Below, piece by piece: positions 32,820 to 45,247 of a DNA stretch of 64,000 nt. The stretch spans positions 8,122,001 to 8,186,000 of the forward strand of contig OZ231127.1 in assembly GCA_965153355.1 (NCBI GenBank), in the 5' to 3' direction. The stretch is from Flaccisagitta enflata. Its lineage: Eukaryota; Chaetognatha; Sagittoidea; Aphragmophora. The notes beneath the pieces are model-generated. The model made no database searches. It was given only the letters and a program-made list of their open reading frames with translations, and was not told where the DNA came from. Made by a program: the position numbers and the translations under genes. The first letter of the stretch is position 1. Each line of letters starts with the position of its first letter.

Positions 32820-33364
32820 AACCTAAATCTGCCGCGAATCCTCCTTTCTGGCTTTCTGGCCTTTCATTCTTTGTTTGCCTTCTTTTGTTTACTTTTCTTT
32901 ATTCCTCCAACAATTTTTAGCCATTTTCTGCCTTTCTTGTTTTTTCCTTCCTTCTCTCGCCAAAAAGGTGTCACCTTACTTACGGGGTCTGTCTAATTGT
33001 CTATCTGTCTTATTTCAGAGGTCTGTCTAATTGTCTATCTGTCTTACTTCAGAGGTCTGTCTAATTGTCTATATGGTTTACTGACTACTCGTCTTACTTG
33101 CTAATTGTTTCTCTGCCTTACTTACGTGGTCAATCTTTTTGTCTGTCTACATCATTGACTTTCTGTTTGTCTTTTGTTTGTTTGTCACACTGACTGAGTG
33201 TCACTGTTGCATTTCCGTCTGTCTGATTGTCTCTCTTTATTTCCGCTCATCTGCACACTTTACGATTTGTCTTCTGCTTTGTTTTTTGTTTTTTTTTGTT
33301 ACAGTTTTTAGTGCCGCCTTCATGTCAATAATAATTGTGTGTGAGTCAGAGTTTTTTCTCTGTA
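32820..33364. other. T-rich, GTCTGTCTAATTGTCTAT repeats, no gene
   Basis: GTCTGTCTAATTGTCTATCT occurs three times at 32987-33075; the rest is degenerate pyrimidine-rich sequence. Confidence 0.6.
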
Positions 33365-33717
33365 TGCCGAGTGGGGGGGTCGGTATCAACCTACTTTGGA
33401 AATGCCAATCGGACATATCACCAGACCATGCGCAATCACAAAACAACCTGAGAACTAGAAGGAAAAGTTCATGAGATTTTATCATTTATAGTCGTGCCAA
33501 CCCTACCTTTCCCATAGTAAAGTATAGGAGCTTCCTCTTCCTCTTCCTTCTCCCTATTCATTACAATGTAAATAAGGGCTGTGGCACGACTGTAAATGAT
33601 ATGGTGTGACTCCTTTTTCCTTTCACATGTGTTTATATATCGTTTTTGTGCACACTTTGGTCATATGTCCGACTGGCATTTCCAAAGTTCGTTGTTACCG
33701 ACCCCCCCCAATGCCGA
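33365..33717. mobile_element. foldback with nested MITE
   Basis: Outer arms GGGGGGGTCGGTA...TTTGGAAATGCCA and complement. Inside, a second pair ATCATTTATAGTCGTGCCA / TGGCACGACTGTAAATGAT delimits 33481-33601. Confidence 0.75.
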
Positions 33718-33759
33718 GGCTGTCTTGATCAGGGTCCGTCTGGCGCCTTGTCTGTTTAC

Positions 33760-33764
<5 letters not shown>

Positions 33765-33834
<70 letters not shown>
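33765..33834. repeat. (TC)n
   Basis: Dinucleotide tract with a few TATC units. Confidence 0.95.
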
Positions 33835-33836
<2 letters not shown>

Positions 33837-34695
33837 TTCCCCTCCATTTCTGGCAGAAGTCATAATCGTTGGCGCTGTCTTAATAATGCTCAGCGGGAAT
33901 TGAAGGTCGTATCAAGTAAATGAGCCGCCTGAGCTCACGCAACAATTTCTACTAATGCTTTTTAATCAAAGAGAGAGAGAGAAAAAAAAAACACAACGTG
34001 ATAATGATAGAAGAGCAGAGCAAACATAAAAAACTAGATGGTTATTTGTCAGAAAAAAGGCACCAACGCCTGTTTAAACCTTTTTTAAGGCCCTCATAGC
34101 TTCATTATGGGTGGGCTGGGGCAGGAATGAAGAATCATGATGGCCACTTAGGAATTTTGGAAGAGGCAATGAGGCAAACACCGCTTGCTAACCCACGAAA
34201 GCCTATTGAGAGCTTTCATCGACAGACCCATTACCAGACTAAGAGAATGTCATGGTGGACCAATAAATCACTTTTCCATTGTGAACTGATGCATGATGTC
34301 CCAATGGTCAGTTTTCTTTTTCCATCTTTTTACAAACATTACTTTTCATTCAAACAAATTTGTTGGTGTATTCTCCTTCCCAACTCATCACATCTGCTAG
34401 ATCTAGGACTCGCAATAGTTAACTTTAACTAGCGAGTTAACCAGTTAAAATTCTGAAAACCCCTATATGTACCTATGAGAAAATAACTGGTTTAAACAGT
34501 TAATGATTTTTATGGGGAAATGAGGAAAAATTAACTTTTTTTCCTTAAAATGGCATAAAGTGTAATGTTTTTTGACATTAAGAAAAAATATTTGGATTGT
34601 AACACAGAAACATCCAAGCTTGAGGATTTTTAGCCTCAAACAATAAAATCAATACTGAAATCATAGATAGATTCAAAAATCGTATCAAAATGATA
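33835..34695. other. no gene; weak family A middle fragment
   Basis: 34108-34185 (GGGTGGGCTGGGGCAGGAATG...GAGGCAAACACC) resembles the body of family A without ends. The rest is AT-rich with TTAACTAGCGAGTTAAC near 34420. Confidence 0.45.
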
Positions 34696-35184
34696 CAGTA
34701 GATGTCGTCTAGACTTGGAAATACGGGGGAGCTCATAACCTGACTATCAGTATAATGAAGGGACTGATATTATGCTGGTGTAATGTACAGACCCTAAGAG
34801 GTTGACGATGGGCTATGGCATCGCTCTACGGCTTATTCAATGTAAAATTATAGGATCAATCACTTATTTTGCAGAATTTCAGCTTCATCTATTTGCTTGA
34901 TTAGCAAAACCAGCGCGGGATTCGAAACTGGAACATTTAAAAAAACCGATCAGAATGAATACGAAGTCAAGTGAGTTAACCACTAGACCAATTTCAGCAG
35001 CTATTTAGATTGTGCGAATTTGATTTAGTGTATTCAAGAGAATTTTCTATCAACAGAGCTGCTATACCCCATCGTCAACCCTATAGGACATAAGCATTAT
35101 ACACACACAGTTTCATTTCATTTGCACAAATGGTATTTAAGGTATAAGGGCCCCCGTATTTCCAAGTCTAGACGACATCTACTG
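34696..35184. mobile_element. Tc1/mariner-type MITE, perfect 34-bp TIRs
   Basis: 489 bp; ends CAGTAGATGTCGTCTAGACT, inverted repeats identical over 34 bases, TA at 34694-34695 and 35185-35186. Contains a tRNA-like promoter pair on the minus strand. Confidence 0.92.
34905..35000 (-). other. tRNA-like pol III promoter sequence in MITE
   Basis: Minus strand shows TGGTCTAGTGGTTAACTCA (A-box like) and, about 52 bases on, AGTTTCGAATCCCGC (B-box like). The T-arm does not pair properly and no clean cloverleaf forms, so this is tRNA-derived or chance rather than a working tRNA. Confidence 0.45.
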
Positions 35185-35515
35185 TAACAATTTTCTGTTA
35201 ACTCTGTTTTTTTTAGTTTAAATTTTGAACTATTTTTTGCTCATTAACTAGCGAAATTTTTAGTTAGTTAACTATTGGCTAGTTATGTGAAAACCTTAAC
35301 TATTGCGACTCCTAGCTATATCCAGTAACCCCCACTAAATTGGGCCTCTTGCAACACCTAACCACCCTTTCGCTGTGTCATTCGCGTCTTGTCAAGGCCT
35401 CATATAAATGACCCTATGATTTTTTTTACCGGGCAGCCTCTCCCTTATCACAACCACTTCATGTCATTTTCCCCATCAACCCCACAAACACAATCAACTG
35501 CTTTCGTTTCTTCCA

Positions 35516-35587
35516 CCTCTCTCTCTCTCTGTCTCTCTGCCTCTCTGTCTCTGTCTCTCTGTCTGTCTGTGTGTCTGTCTGTCTGTG

Positions 35588-35678
<91 letters not shown>
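35516..35678. repeat. (TC)n and (GTCT)n tracts
   Basis: CTCTCTGTCTCT passing into GTCTGTGT, GTCTGTCT and a pure TC tract 35610-35678. Confidence 0.96.
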
Positions 35679-35681
<3 letters not shown>

Positions 35682-35877
35682 TCTGCTCGCATCTTCATTT
35701 CCGGACAAAATAGAGAGAGATATAAAAACCTCCCTTATAATTTTTTCTCTATTCATTTCATTTTCTCCTTGATTGCATTATGATGAGTTTTTTTCTCTCT
35801 CTTTTTGGTAGCGTTCAGCTTGAGCTAATTTGGTTGTAGTTGTACACAATTGTCTCAATAAACTATCAAGTCTATCA

Positions 35878-36068
35878 TGTAGTCGCTTGCAAAATGATTC
35901 CAGGATGGGGTGTGTCCATAGTTGGTGCGGTTGGTACGTCGTTCGCGAATTCGGTAATGCTATTCTTTGGATAACGTGAAATCGGCCAAAAATGTTTTCT
36001 GTGCATAACAGCCTCTGCCCACCGACATTACTGCCCCTGCCGACTGATGCTACCGCCCCACTGTGGGC
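35878..36068 (+). mobile_element. degenerate family A element
   Basis: TAGTCGCTTGC start, TGGTGCGGTTGGTACG core, CTGCCCACCGACATTACTGC; the right end is lost against the next element. Confidence 0.5.
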
Positions 36069-36075
36069 TGCATTG

Positions 36076-37764
36076 TGCGCTAGGTGGCTCATTGGGGATT
36101 AACATAACATCTTTTCCATTACATTGTTCCCTATGAAATACACAGAGTGAAAAACATTTTTCTGCATATTTTCAGATGTTATGAAACTATTTATATCCAA
36201 TATTGACTCAATTCTATTGGATTAAGAGCTTTATGAGTTTAGGGTACAAAAGAAGAGAAATTTGAGAAAAAAAAGTGAAAAATACTGCTAAACTCACTTA
36301 CATTTAGAATTTAAATTGTCTAATGTTTTGACCAAATCAATTAAATTTTTGTCTTTGTTCAATAAGATTCCTTAATAAGGTGCTCAAAAAAAATCATTTT
36401 TTTGCTCATTTAGCTCATTTTGCTCATTTTTCTTCCAATCAAATATAGATTTCGACTTTCATCCACATAATTACTTGTCCATTTTAGGCCAAGAAAATCG
36501 CAATTTGGACATTGAAGGCCCGCTTGAGGCATAGCATTCTGGATTTACAGGGTCATCAATCTCAACTGAAAAAAAGTATTAAGCTATTGTGCCTCAATGC
36601 TTCATTCTCATGATCTGAAATTAATTTTCTCTTTTAGTACTATGTTTGACGTTTTTTGTGTCAAAATTTCATTGGTCCAGGTTAAATAGTTTGTCTACAA
36701 CCTCAACTTGAAGTAATTTTGGTATTACCAGCTGAGGTGAAATTCAAACATTGCTTGCAAAATTGTCTAACTTTAAATTGCTCTCATTTCTTAACCAGCA
36801 GAGCTACATATGTCAGATTGGTCTCTAATGAAAGAAAATTTGAAGTAGTTTTTCAAATTTTCTTTTGTTGGTGATTGAATTGGCAGAAAAAGTAAGTATC
36901 ATGTTCTTGACAACAATTTTTTTGTCAAAATTCCTTTAATTTTGGATTTTTCAATAAAAAGTATAACAAATTGGTTCAAGACTGTTTTTCTCTTATCGAT
37001 AGCTAAAACTACATTAAATTATCTTTCATTTGAGACCAATCTGGCATCTGTAGCTCAAGCCCTTTAGAAATGAGACCAATCTAAAGAGGAGCTGCCTTGT
37101 CCAACAACAATATTCCTATATATTACTTCTGAAACTGCTCATACTTTGAATTTTCATAAAATGAAAACTATTTGCCCCAGGTCTATGAAATTTTGATACA
37201 AAAAACGTCAAACAATGTTCTTTAAGGAAAAACTGATTTCAGATCACTCATGTGACGCATCTCTGATAAAAAGCTTAAAAGAATTTTTCAAACGAGATTG
37301 ATGGCTGTGTAGGACCCCTTGAACTACATTTTGGCATAGGTCGCTCATTGTGTGTCCTTGTGCGATTTTTTATATTTATAGGTTAATAAAACTATGCAAA
37401 TTAGGTCAAAGATGTAGTAATAGTAGACTGATTTAAAAGTGCTTATAATGTAAAAAATAATGATTTTTTGAATTTTTCCAGACATTTAAACATTAATGAA
37501 GGAATCTAATCCAATATTGAAGATATCATGAGCTTTTTGTAATCTTAACAGATAGTCCAAAAAAATCATTGATTTTTCTCGAAATTTAGCATTTTTCATA
37601 GTAATGTCCATTTAGGTCGCCTTTTTTCACTCTAAATTGCCATAAACCCTGTCAAATGGACCGGTAATATATGCTCAAATGCTAACATGACCATTCTACT
37701 TAGTTTGGGCCATATAGCAGAGATAAAAATTTTCACCCAAATACCCAAGGAGCCATCTAGCGCA
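36076..37764. mobile_element. 1.7-kb TIR/foldback element
   Basis: Ends TGCGCTAGGTGGCTCATTGG and (complement) TGCGCTAGATGGCTCCTTGG. Internal inverted segments such as CAGATTGGTCTCTAATGAAAG and CTTTCATTTGAGACCAATCTG. AT-rich, no transposase frame. Confidence 0.75.
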
Positions 37765-38115
37765 ATCCGTGGCCCTTAGTGCGCCCCGGCCCAGTCGCAT
37801 AACAGCCCCTTCCAACTCTTTTGCTGCACCAAACCACTCGCAAGCGGCTGTTTATTGGTTGTGATTCTGGCCATCAAAGCGGATAATCTTGCTCAAAGAA
37901 TATCTATTTGTTTATATTAGTGATTCCCTGATGTAAGCAATGTAGGAATAAAGGGACGCAGGCTGCCAGGTCTCTAACAGTATCGAAATTCAATCAGGCA
38001 CCCCTCTGCAGACTTATCGACAGCCTTCAGTTGAATCATCTTGAGTCCTTCAAAGTCCTTCAAAATCCTTGTTGTTTTTTTACTTTTTTTTTAAAAATTG
38101 GAATGGAATGTTTCT
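37765..38115. other. no gene recognised
   Basis: Unique-looking; ends in the 90-bp direct repeat (GGAATGGAATGTTTCTTA) shared with 40187. Confidence 0.4.
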
Positions 38116-38117
38116 TA

Positions 38118-39221
38118 GGGTGAAGTGGGGTAAAATGGGTCACTTTTTCGATTATTTTTCTAATATCTCTTCATTTTTTAACAAAATGAAGAATTTTATG
38201 ATCGATTACGGACAATGTGTGTTTTCCCTACTACCACAAACAAGAAAATTGCCTCCTAGAAATGAGCGAGGGGGGCAGCCCACCCCTTTTTAAAAACGAG
38301 TAGGTGACCCATTTTACCCCATCTAGGTGGGGTAAAATGGGTCACCTACTTTCTTTAAAAAAATATGGACCACTACTTTATTTCAAGTGAAGAGTTACAA
38401 CGTATTAGTGCAAACAGAGTGACCGAACATGTCAATTGAGCTAAAAAAAGTATTCAAAGGCAAAAAATGTAAGGTTATGTAATAAGTTTTTTGAAAATAA
38501 TGGTTTAGCATCAAATTATTATATTTATATTATAAAATCATTATACAACAATGGAACAAGATGTTCCACGCAGGAATGAGATGTATCTCACTTACTCTGA
38601 CCCATGAGATTGGATAACAAGCATCTCTCAGCATTTTGATGAAAATTTCATGATTTTAGCATGGTGACCCATTTTACCCCACATTACTAAAAATTAATCT
38701 TTTAGCTAACTATACTTAAAAACTCAAAACTATCACTGCCCACGTTTAACCATCCGTCTGCAGTAGGTAGGCAGTGGGTAACTGCTTTCCTTCTCTATTT
38801 TGTGTCCATGGAAACCAGAAGTTGGTTTTATGCCTAGGGACGCACAATTTTTATCAAATTACAGTTAAGCTTCACTAGAGCGCATTCCAAGGGACTGGGC
38901 CAAATTATGCCTTGTAGTGAAGCAGCCATATTGCCAATATAAAAACAACAACAAAATTTCTCATGGGACTGCAAGTTGAATGATTTATAGGCGGGCATGC
39001 CTTATTAGCGGGTGCGCTCTAGTGAAGCTCCACTGTACTATTTTATTTCATAATGCATCCAAATATTACAAAAAAGGGGCATGATAGTTTTGGAGGAGGA
39101 TATGGCATCCTTTTCCCTAGATCTGAAGCAAAATTTGCTTTATTTCAACAGATTTAGGCGAAATTTAAAAAAAGTTAAGCGACCCATTTTACCCCGCTGA
39201 CCCATTTTACCCCACTCTACC
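38118..39221. mobile_element. TIR element cluster, GTGGGGTAAAATGGGTCA
   Basis: Outer ends GGGTGAAGTGGGGTAAAA and complement GGGTAGAGTGGGGTAAAA, TA at 38116-38117 and 39222-39223. The related sequence at 40187-40277 has a single TA and no insert. The motif GACCCATTTTACCCC or complement occurs six times (38126, 38306, 38330, 38664, 39181, 39199), so shorter MITEs are nested or tandem inside. No transposase. Confidence 0.85.
38862..39035. mobile_element. 174-bp MITE nested in TIR cluster
   Basis: Ends CAGTTAAGCTTCACTAGAGC and complement CAGTGGAGCTTCACTAGAGC, TA on both sides. Same length class and CAGTT start as the MITE at 3497. Confidence 0.82.
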
Positions 39222-39306
39222 CTATCATTTGGTATATTATAGACAATCTGGGGTGCTTTACAGCAACATTGTCTAGGAATCCTTGTTATTTTCACTATCT
39301 CCTGTA

Positions 39307-40173
39307 TTTTAGTCGCGTGCTACGCGACTCTACACCCCGCTATGTTGGTCCGTCGGTCGGTCGGTTGGTTGGTCAGTCGGTCTCCTTTCTACTTTTTTGG
39401 CGTTTTTGAGCTTTTTGGGCAGCGGCCCTGAAGGGGACGAAGTCCTGTAGAACACAGGGGGACTTTCGTTCGTCCGTCCGTTCGTTCGTTCGTCCGTTGG
39501 TCCGTCCCCCCCTCCTCAGGCCCCTCAGGCCTCAAATCTGGCCTCTCAGGCCTCAAATCCTGCCTCTCGGGCCTTAAATCCAGCCTCTCATGCCTCAAAT
39601 CTTGCCTCTCAGGCCTCAACTCCAACCTCTCAGGCCTCAAACCTGGCCTTTCAAGCCTCAACTTTGGCCTCAAAGAACTCAAATCTGAATTCTCAGACCT
39701 CAAACCTGGCCTCTCAGGCCTCAAATCAGCCATCTAAGCCTCAATTTATTGCTCTCAGGCTTCAAATCAGTCCTCTGATTTCAAGCCTTAATCCAGCTCT
39801 CCAAAGTCTCAAGCCAGCCCTCTCAAGCTTCCAAATGGCATTCACAGGCTTTATATCAGCCTTCTCAGACCTCAGTTTAGGCTCTAGAAGGCCTTCAGTC
39901 AGCCCTCTATAGCATCTCATCCCCTTCTTCAGGCAGGACGAACAAAAGTCCCCCTGTGTTCTACAGGACTTCAACCCCTTTGGGGCCGCTGCCCTGCTTC
40001 CCCTCCCTCCAATTCACAATCACTCAAAGCAGGGCAACGGGTATCGCTGACGCATATTGCCCTTGGGCGACCTGTTGAGCCTACTTCTCCTGACCAAATG
40101 CTCCAGTGTCATTCTCCAGCACTGCTCCTGCCCACCTGCACGCAACTGGGGTAGCCGTGTATCCGACCTTGTT
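39307..40173 (+). mobile_element. composite family A element carrying family B
   Basis: TTTTAGTCGCGTGCTACGC to GTAGCCGTGTATCCGACC TTGTT. The family B module (39418-40076) is inserted at a different A-rich site from the one at 30405, so the two nestings are independent. It lies between two copies of a ~90-bp direct repeat. Confidence 0.85.
39418..40076 (-). mobile_element. family B element nested in family A
   Basis: GGGCAGCGGCCCTGAAGGGG, GTCCTGTAGAACACAGGG, 21-bp CAGGCCTCAAATCTGGCCTCT array (39525-39900), the inverted partner, and the outer end GGGCGACCTGTT. Confidence 0.85.
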
Positions 40174-40186
40174 CTCCTTGGAAATT

Positions 40187-40277
40187 GGAATGGAATGTTT
40201 CTTATCATTTGACATTTTATGGACAAGCTAGGTCCTTTCCAGAAACATTGTTCATGAATCCTTGTTATTTTCACAGT
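40187..40277. repeat. ~90-bp direct repeat, second copy
   Basis: TTGGAATGGAATGTTTCTTA...CCTTGTTATTTTCAC. The first copy is split by the TIR cluster (38096-38117 and 39222-39290); a weaker third copy follows at 40525-40570. Confidence 0.75.
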
Positions 40278-40283
40278 TCCCAG

Positions 40284-40524
40284 TTTTTACATAGTCCTGC
40301 ATCTCTATAAGAGAGACTGTCCGTCCGTCTTTCACTTCATAGGTCCATAAACCCATCACGCCTTTTCCAAAAGCATTGAAAATCAGCAACTTTCACATAT
40401 GGAATAATTCAAGAGCATTTTTTTTCGGAAACAAGGACACTCGCTGCAGCTTATAAATGGAACATAATGCAATACACTCAGAGGCACGGTCAGGACGCAT
40501 CGTTGCCCAATCGCGATCGGGCTT
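40284..40524 (+). mobile_element. family A element, type E
   Basis: TTTTTACATAGTCCTGCATC start, GTCCGTCC core, end GGACGCATCGTTGCCC and CGCGATCGGGCTTG. Confidence 0.7.
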
Positions 40525-40589
40525 GAAATGAAATGTTTTTTTATCATTTGCATTTTGTAGACAAGCAAATCCACGTCCTACGTTGTTAT

Positions 40590-40780
40590 CTAAGAGCCTC
40601 TGACTGCCATCTTTCTGCATCCCAGTTCTGCGTTTGTTATCTAAGAGTCGCCTCTGGGCTCTTACTGCTAGTCTTCTATCTTTCTATATCCCAATCCTAC
40701 GTTTGTTATCTACAAGTCAGCTCAAGGACTGGGTGTCTTCTATCTCACTGTTTCCTAGTATTGTGTTTGTTACCTTAAAG
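40590..40780. repeat. ~65-bp tandem repeat
   Basis: TGCGTTTGTTATCTAAGAGTC-type phrase occurs at about 40576, 40630, 40690 and 40752. Confidence 0.65.
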
Positions 40781-40784
40781 TAGT

Positions 40785-40801
40785 CTCTCTCTCTCCCCCT
40801 T

Positions 40802-40883
<82 letters not shown>
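40785..40883. repeat. (TC)n
   Basis: Dinucleotide tract. Confidence 0.97.
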
Positions 40884-40885
<2 letters not shown>

Positions 40886-40977
40886 CGCCGTCCTATTCCC
40901 AAACAACGTTGGTTTTGAACAACAACAACGACGAAGACTACCACGACTACAACAAAATAACAAAAACAACGGCAAAA

Positions 40978-41140
<163 letters not shown>

Positions 41141-41224
41141 CGGCAGTCGTTGATGGCTTCATCTATCGCGCGTGCCTTTCCCACAATTTCTATCAGACGG
41201 TTGATCATCATCATAGCTCGCGGG

Positions 41225-42635
41225 CTTTTCACACTCTGCCTTCCTGGGCACCGCAGATTATCATCAGGCTTTTCACACTCCACTATCCCAGGCACCGCAA
41301 ATCCTTTTCACAGCCATTTGGCATTTCATAATGTGCTTTTCTAGCCATGCCAAATCCTCATCATAGCTCATAAAGGCTCATAAAGGTTTTCTGCATTCTG
41401 CCTGCTGGCCAATGGCATATCCTCATTGCAACTCCCAGGCTCTTCACACTCCGCCTTTCCTGGCACTGCATATCCTCATTGCAGCTTGCAGGCTCTTCAA
41501 GCTCCGCCTTTATGGGCACCGCATATCCTCATTGCAGCTCCCAGGCTCTTCACGCTCCACCTTTTTGGGCGATGCATATCCTCATTGTAGTTCCCAGGCT
41601 CTTCACACTCCTCCTTTCCAGGCACCACATATCCTCATTGTAGCTCCCTGGCTCTTCTCACTCCCCCTTTCCTGGCTCCGCAAATTCTCATTGTAGCTCC
41701 CAGGTTCTTCACACTTTGCCTTTCCGGGCACCGCATATCCTCATTGCAGCTTGCAGGCTCTTCATGCTTCGCCTTTCCTGGCACCGCATATCCTCATTGT
41801 AGTTCCCACGCTCTTCTCACTCCACCTTTCCTGGCACCGCATATCCTCATTGCAGCTTGCAGGCTCTTCATGCTCCGCCTTTCCTGGCACTGCATATCCT
41901 CATTGCAGCTCCCAGGCTCTTCACGCTCCACCTTCCTGGGCACTGCATATCCTCATTGTAGTTCCCAAGCTCTTCACACTCTGCCTTTCCAGGCACCGCA
42001 TATTGCAGCTCCCAGGCTCTTCATGCTCCAACTTTCCTGGCTCCGCAAATCCTCATTGTGGCTACCAGGCTCTTCACACTCTGCCTTTCCGGGCACCGCA
42101 TATCCTCATTGCAGCTCCCAGGCTCTTCATGCTCCACCAGTTAGCCACAGCATATCCTCAATGTAGTTCCCAGGCTCTTCACACTCCGCCTTTCCTGGCA
42201 CCGCAAATTCTCATTGTAGTTCCCAGGCTCTTCACATCGTCTTTTTGGGCACTGCATATCCTCATTGTAGTTCCCAGGCTCTTCACACTCCGCCTTTCCA
42301 GGCACCGCATATTGCAGCTCCCAGGCTCTTCATGCTCCAACTTTCCTGGCTCCGCAAATCCTCATTGTGGCTACCAGGCTCTTCACACTCTGCCTTTCCG
42401 GGCACTGCATATCCTCATTGCAGCTCCCAGGCTCTTCATGCTCCACCTTTTAGCCACTGCATATCCTCAAGGTAGTTCCCAGAATCTTCACACTCCACCT
42501 TTCCTGGCACCGCGAATTTTCATTGTAGTTCCCAGGCTCTTCACAATCTGCCTTTTTGGGCACTGCGTATCCTCATTTTAGCTCCCACGCTCTTCACACT
42601 GAGCCTTTTTGGGCACCGCATATCCTGATGCACCT
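41225..42635. repeat. 54-bp minisatellite with higher-order repeat
   Basis: About 25 units reading CATATCCTCATTGTAGTTCC, CAGGCTCTTCACACTCCGCC, TTTCCTGGCACCG. Because 54 is divisible by three, a frame stays open for 276 codons (18-residue period); no other coding sign. Blocks at 41998-42150 and 42308-42460 are near identical, a higher-order period of about 310 bp. Confidence 0.93.
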
Positions 42636-43009
42636 CAAATATCATACAACAGAAATGGCAGGCTAGGAACTTCAAATATTTTACTTACTTCATTTTTCCT
42701 TCGAGAATGGCATCACATCAAAAGCGCAGCAAAACTTTTCATGCTGTTATTCATGCAACTGGCATGGCATGGCATTGCATGGCACCCATTTCGATTGACA
42801 GTTAATTTTTTTCGAATTTTCTTTCTCTAGTTACATGGCGCATAAAAATCACATTAATGATCTTTTATTCGTGTTTGGACATGGAAAAACAGAGCAGAAA
42901 GTAACAATATTCAACTACAACTATGACTAATACAATTGCAAACGTATGAGAAATGACAGAATAGCATTGCAAATGTGTGGCGACTGGTCTTCAAATCATA
43001 TCATCTCAT
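42636..43009. other. no gene recognised
   Basis: Short GGCATGGCATGGCATTGCAT tract at 42761-42783; otherwise unremarkable. Confidence 0.4.
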
Positions 43010-43770
<761 letters not shown>

Positions 43771-43777
43771 GGCACCA

Positions 43778-44456
43778 TTGTGGTCAGCGATACCCGTTGC
43801 CCTGCTTTAAGTGATTGTGAATTGGAGTGAGGGGAAGCAGGGCAGCGGCCCCAAAGGGGACGAAGTCCTGTAGAACACAGGGGGACTTTCGTTCGTCCTG
43901 CCTGAAAAGTGGATGAGTTGCTATAGAGGGCTTACTAAAGGCCTTCAAGTGCCTAAACTGAGGTCTAAGACGTCTGATGTAACGCCTCAGAATGCCATCG
44001 GAAGCTTGAGAGGGCTGACTTGATGCTTGAGAGAGCTGGATTAAGGCTTGAAAGGTCAGATGACTGATTTGAAGCCTGAGAGCAATAAATTGAGGCTTAG
44101 ATAGCTGATTTAAGGCCTGTGAGGCTTGATTTGAGGCCTGAGAGGCCTAATTTGAGGCCTGGGAAGCCTGTGAGGCCTGAGAGGCCAGGTTTGAGGCCTG
44201 AAAATTTGGAGTTGAGGCCTGAGAAGCCTAATTTGAGGCCTGAGAGGTTGGATCTGAGGCCTGAGAGGCCGGATTTGAGGCCTGAGAGGCTGGATTTGAG
44301 GCCTGAGAGGCCAGATTTGAGGCCTGAGAGGCCAGATTTGAGGCTTTAGGGGCCTGGTGAGGGGGGGACTAACGAACGGACGAACGAACGAACGAACGGA
44401 CGAACAAAAGTCCCCCTGTGTTCTACAGGACTTCGTCCCCTTCGGGGCCGCTGCCA
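43778..44456 (+). mobile_element. family B element, near full
   Basis: GGTCAGCGATACCCGTTGCC, AGGGCAGCGGCCCC, GTCCTGTAGAACACAGGG, 21-bp GAGGCCTGAGAGGCC array (43935-44350), inverted partner, GGGGCCGCTGCC. Confidence 0.87.
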
Positions 44457-44547
44457 AAAAATGTATCATCCCAGCCCCAAAACGGCACAACTTTCTAAAA
44501 TTGACCACAAATCCAAAATGGAAAACTTTATTTCTCCCCTACATTTC

Positions 44548-44577
44548 AAAAAGTCGAATTACGTAATTCGACTTTTT
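44548..44577. repeat. 30-bp perfect palindrome
   Basis: AAAAAGTCGAATTAC followed at once by its exact complement; no loop. Confidence 0.95.
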
Positions 44578-44582
44578 TCCAA

Positions 44583-44660
44583 TCATGTTATATCATATCA
44601 TATCATATCATATCATATCATATCATATCATATCATATCATATCATACCATACCATATAC
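44583..44660. repeat. (ATATC)n microsatellite
   Basis: Pentanucleotide tract, TATCA units, ending TACCATACCA. Confidence 0.96.
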
Positions 44661-45247
44661 CTGGAATGACATTTGCAACACCATTTAAGTTTTCTTTCAC
44701 TTACTAGACGACTAGCACCTTTTTTCCGGGCATCATTCACCCCATTTTCCTGATATGACAGTAACACAAATCCTAAGAACCGCGCTGCGCACCTTCTACT
44801 TGCATACAACTGGCCCGACAAGTAAGGCACTGCATTACCATCACCAGCCTAAACTTGGACATCATTTCACCATTATATCATTTCAAGCTGACACTGACAC
44901 TGAAGTGCGAAATCATATCGTAAAGTGACGTTTCAAATCAGGCCTACAATTTTTGTTATGTATAGTAATTTCATGTGGATATCATTTGTCGCGGCGCCTC
45001 TCGCCCGCTGCGTGCTGCGAAGGATGAAAATGGAATTTGCGTCCCAGACACGCAGTCTCTGACTATGGCTCCTTTTTTCCATCCTGTTGATAAAAGAAAA
45101 TGAAAAGACACATAAAGACACAAAGACTGTTATAATAAGCAACAAGAAATAGAGAAGAGAAGTGATCCCGTAAAAAAATTATACCTCTATGGTGGGCTCA
45201 AACACAGAAATAAAATCGAAACACAAAAGTGGGATGGAGGTCTTCTA
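44661..45247. other. no gene recognised
   Basis: Unique-looking sequence without coding support. Confidence 0.4.

Noticed and set aside
34905-35000. Functional tRNA gene
   Set aside because: A- and B-box resemblance only; the T-stem does not pair and the variable region is wrong.
41225-42635. CRISPR array (regular units of about 54 bp)
   Set aside because: Units are contiguous and similar throughout, with no unique spacers, in clearly eukaryotic DNA.
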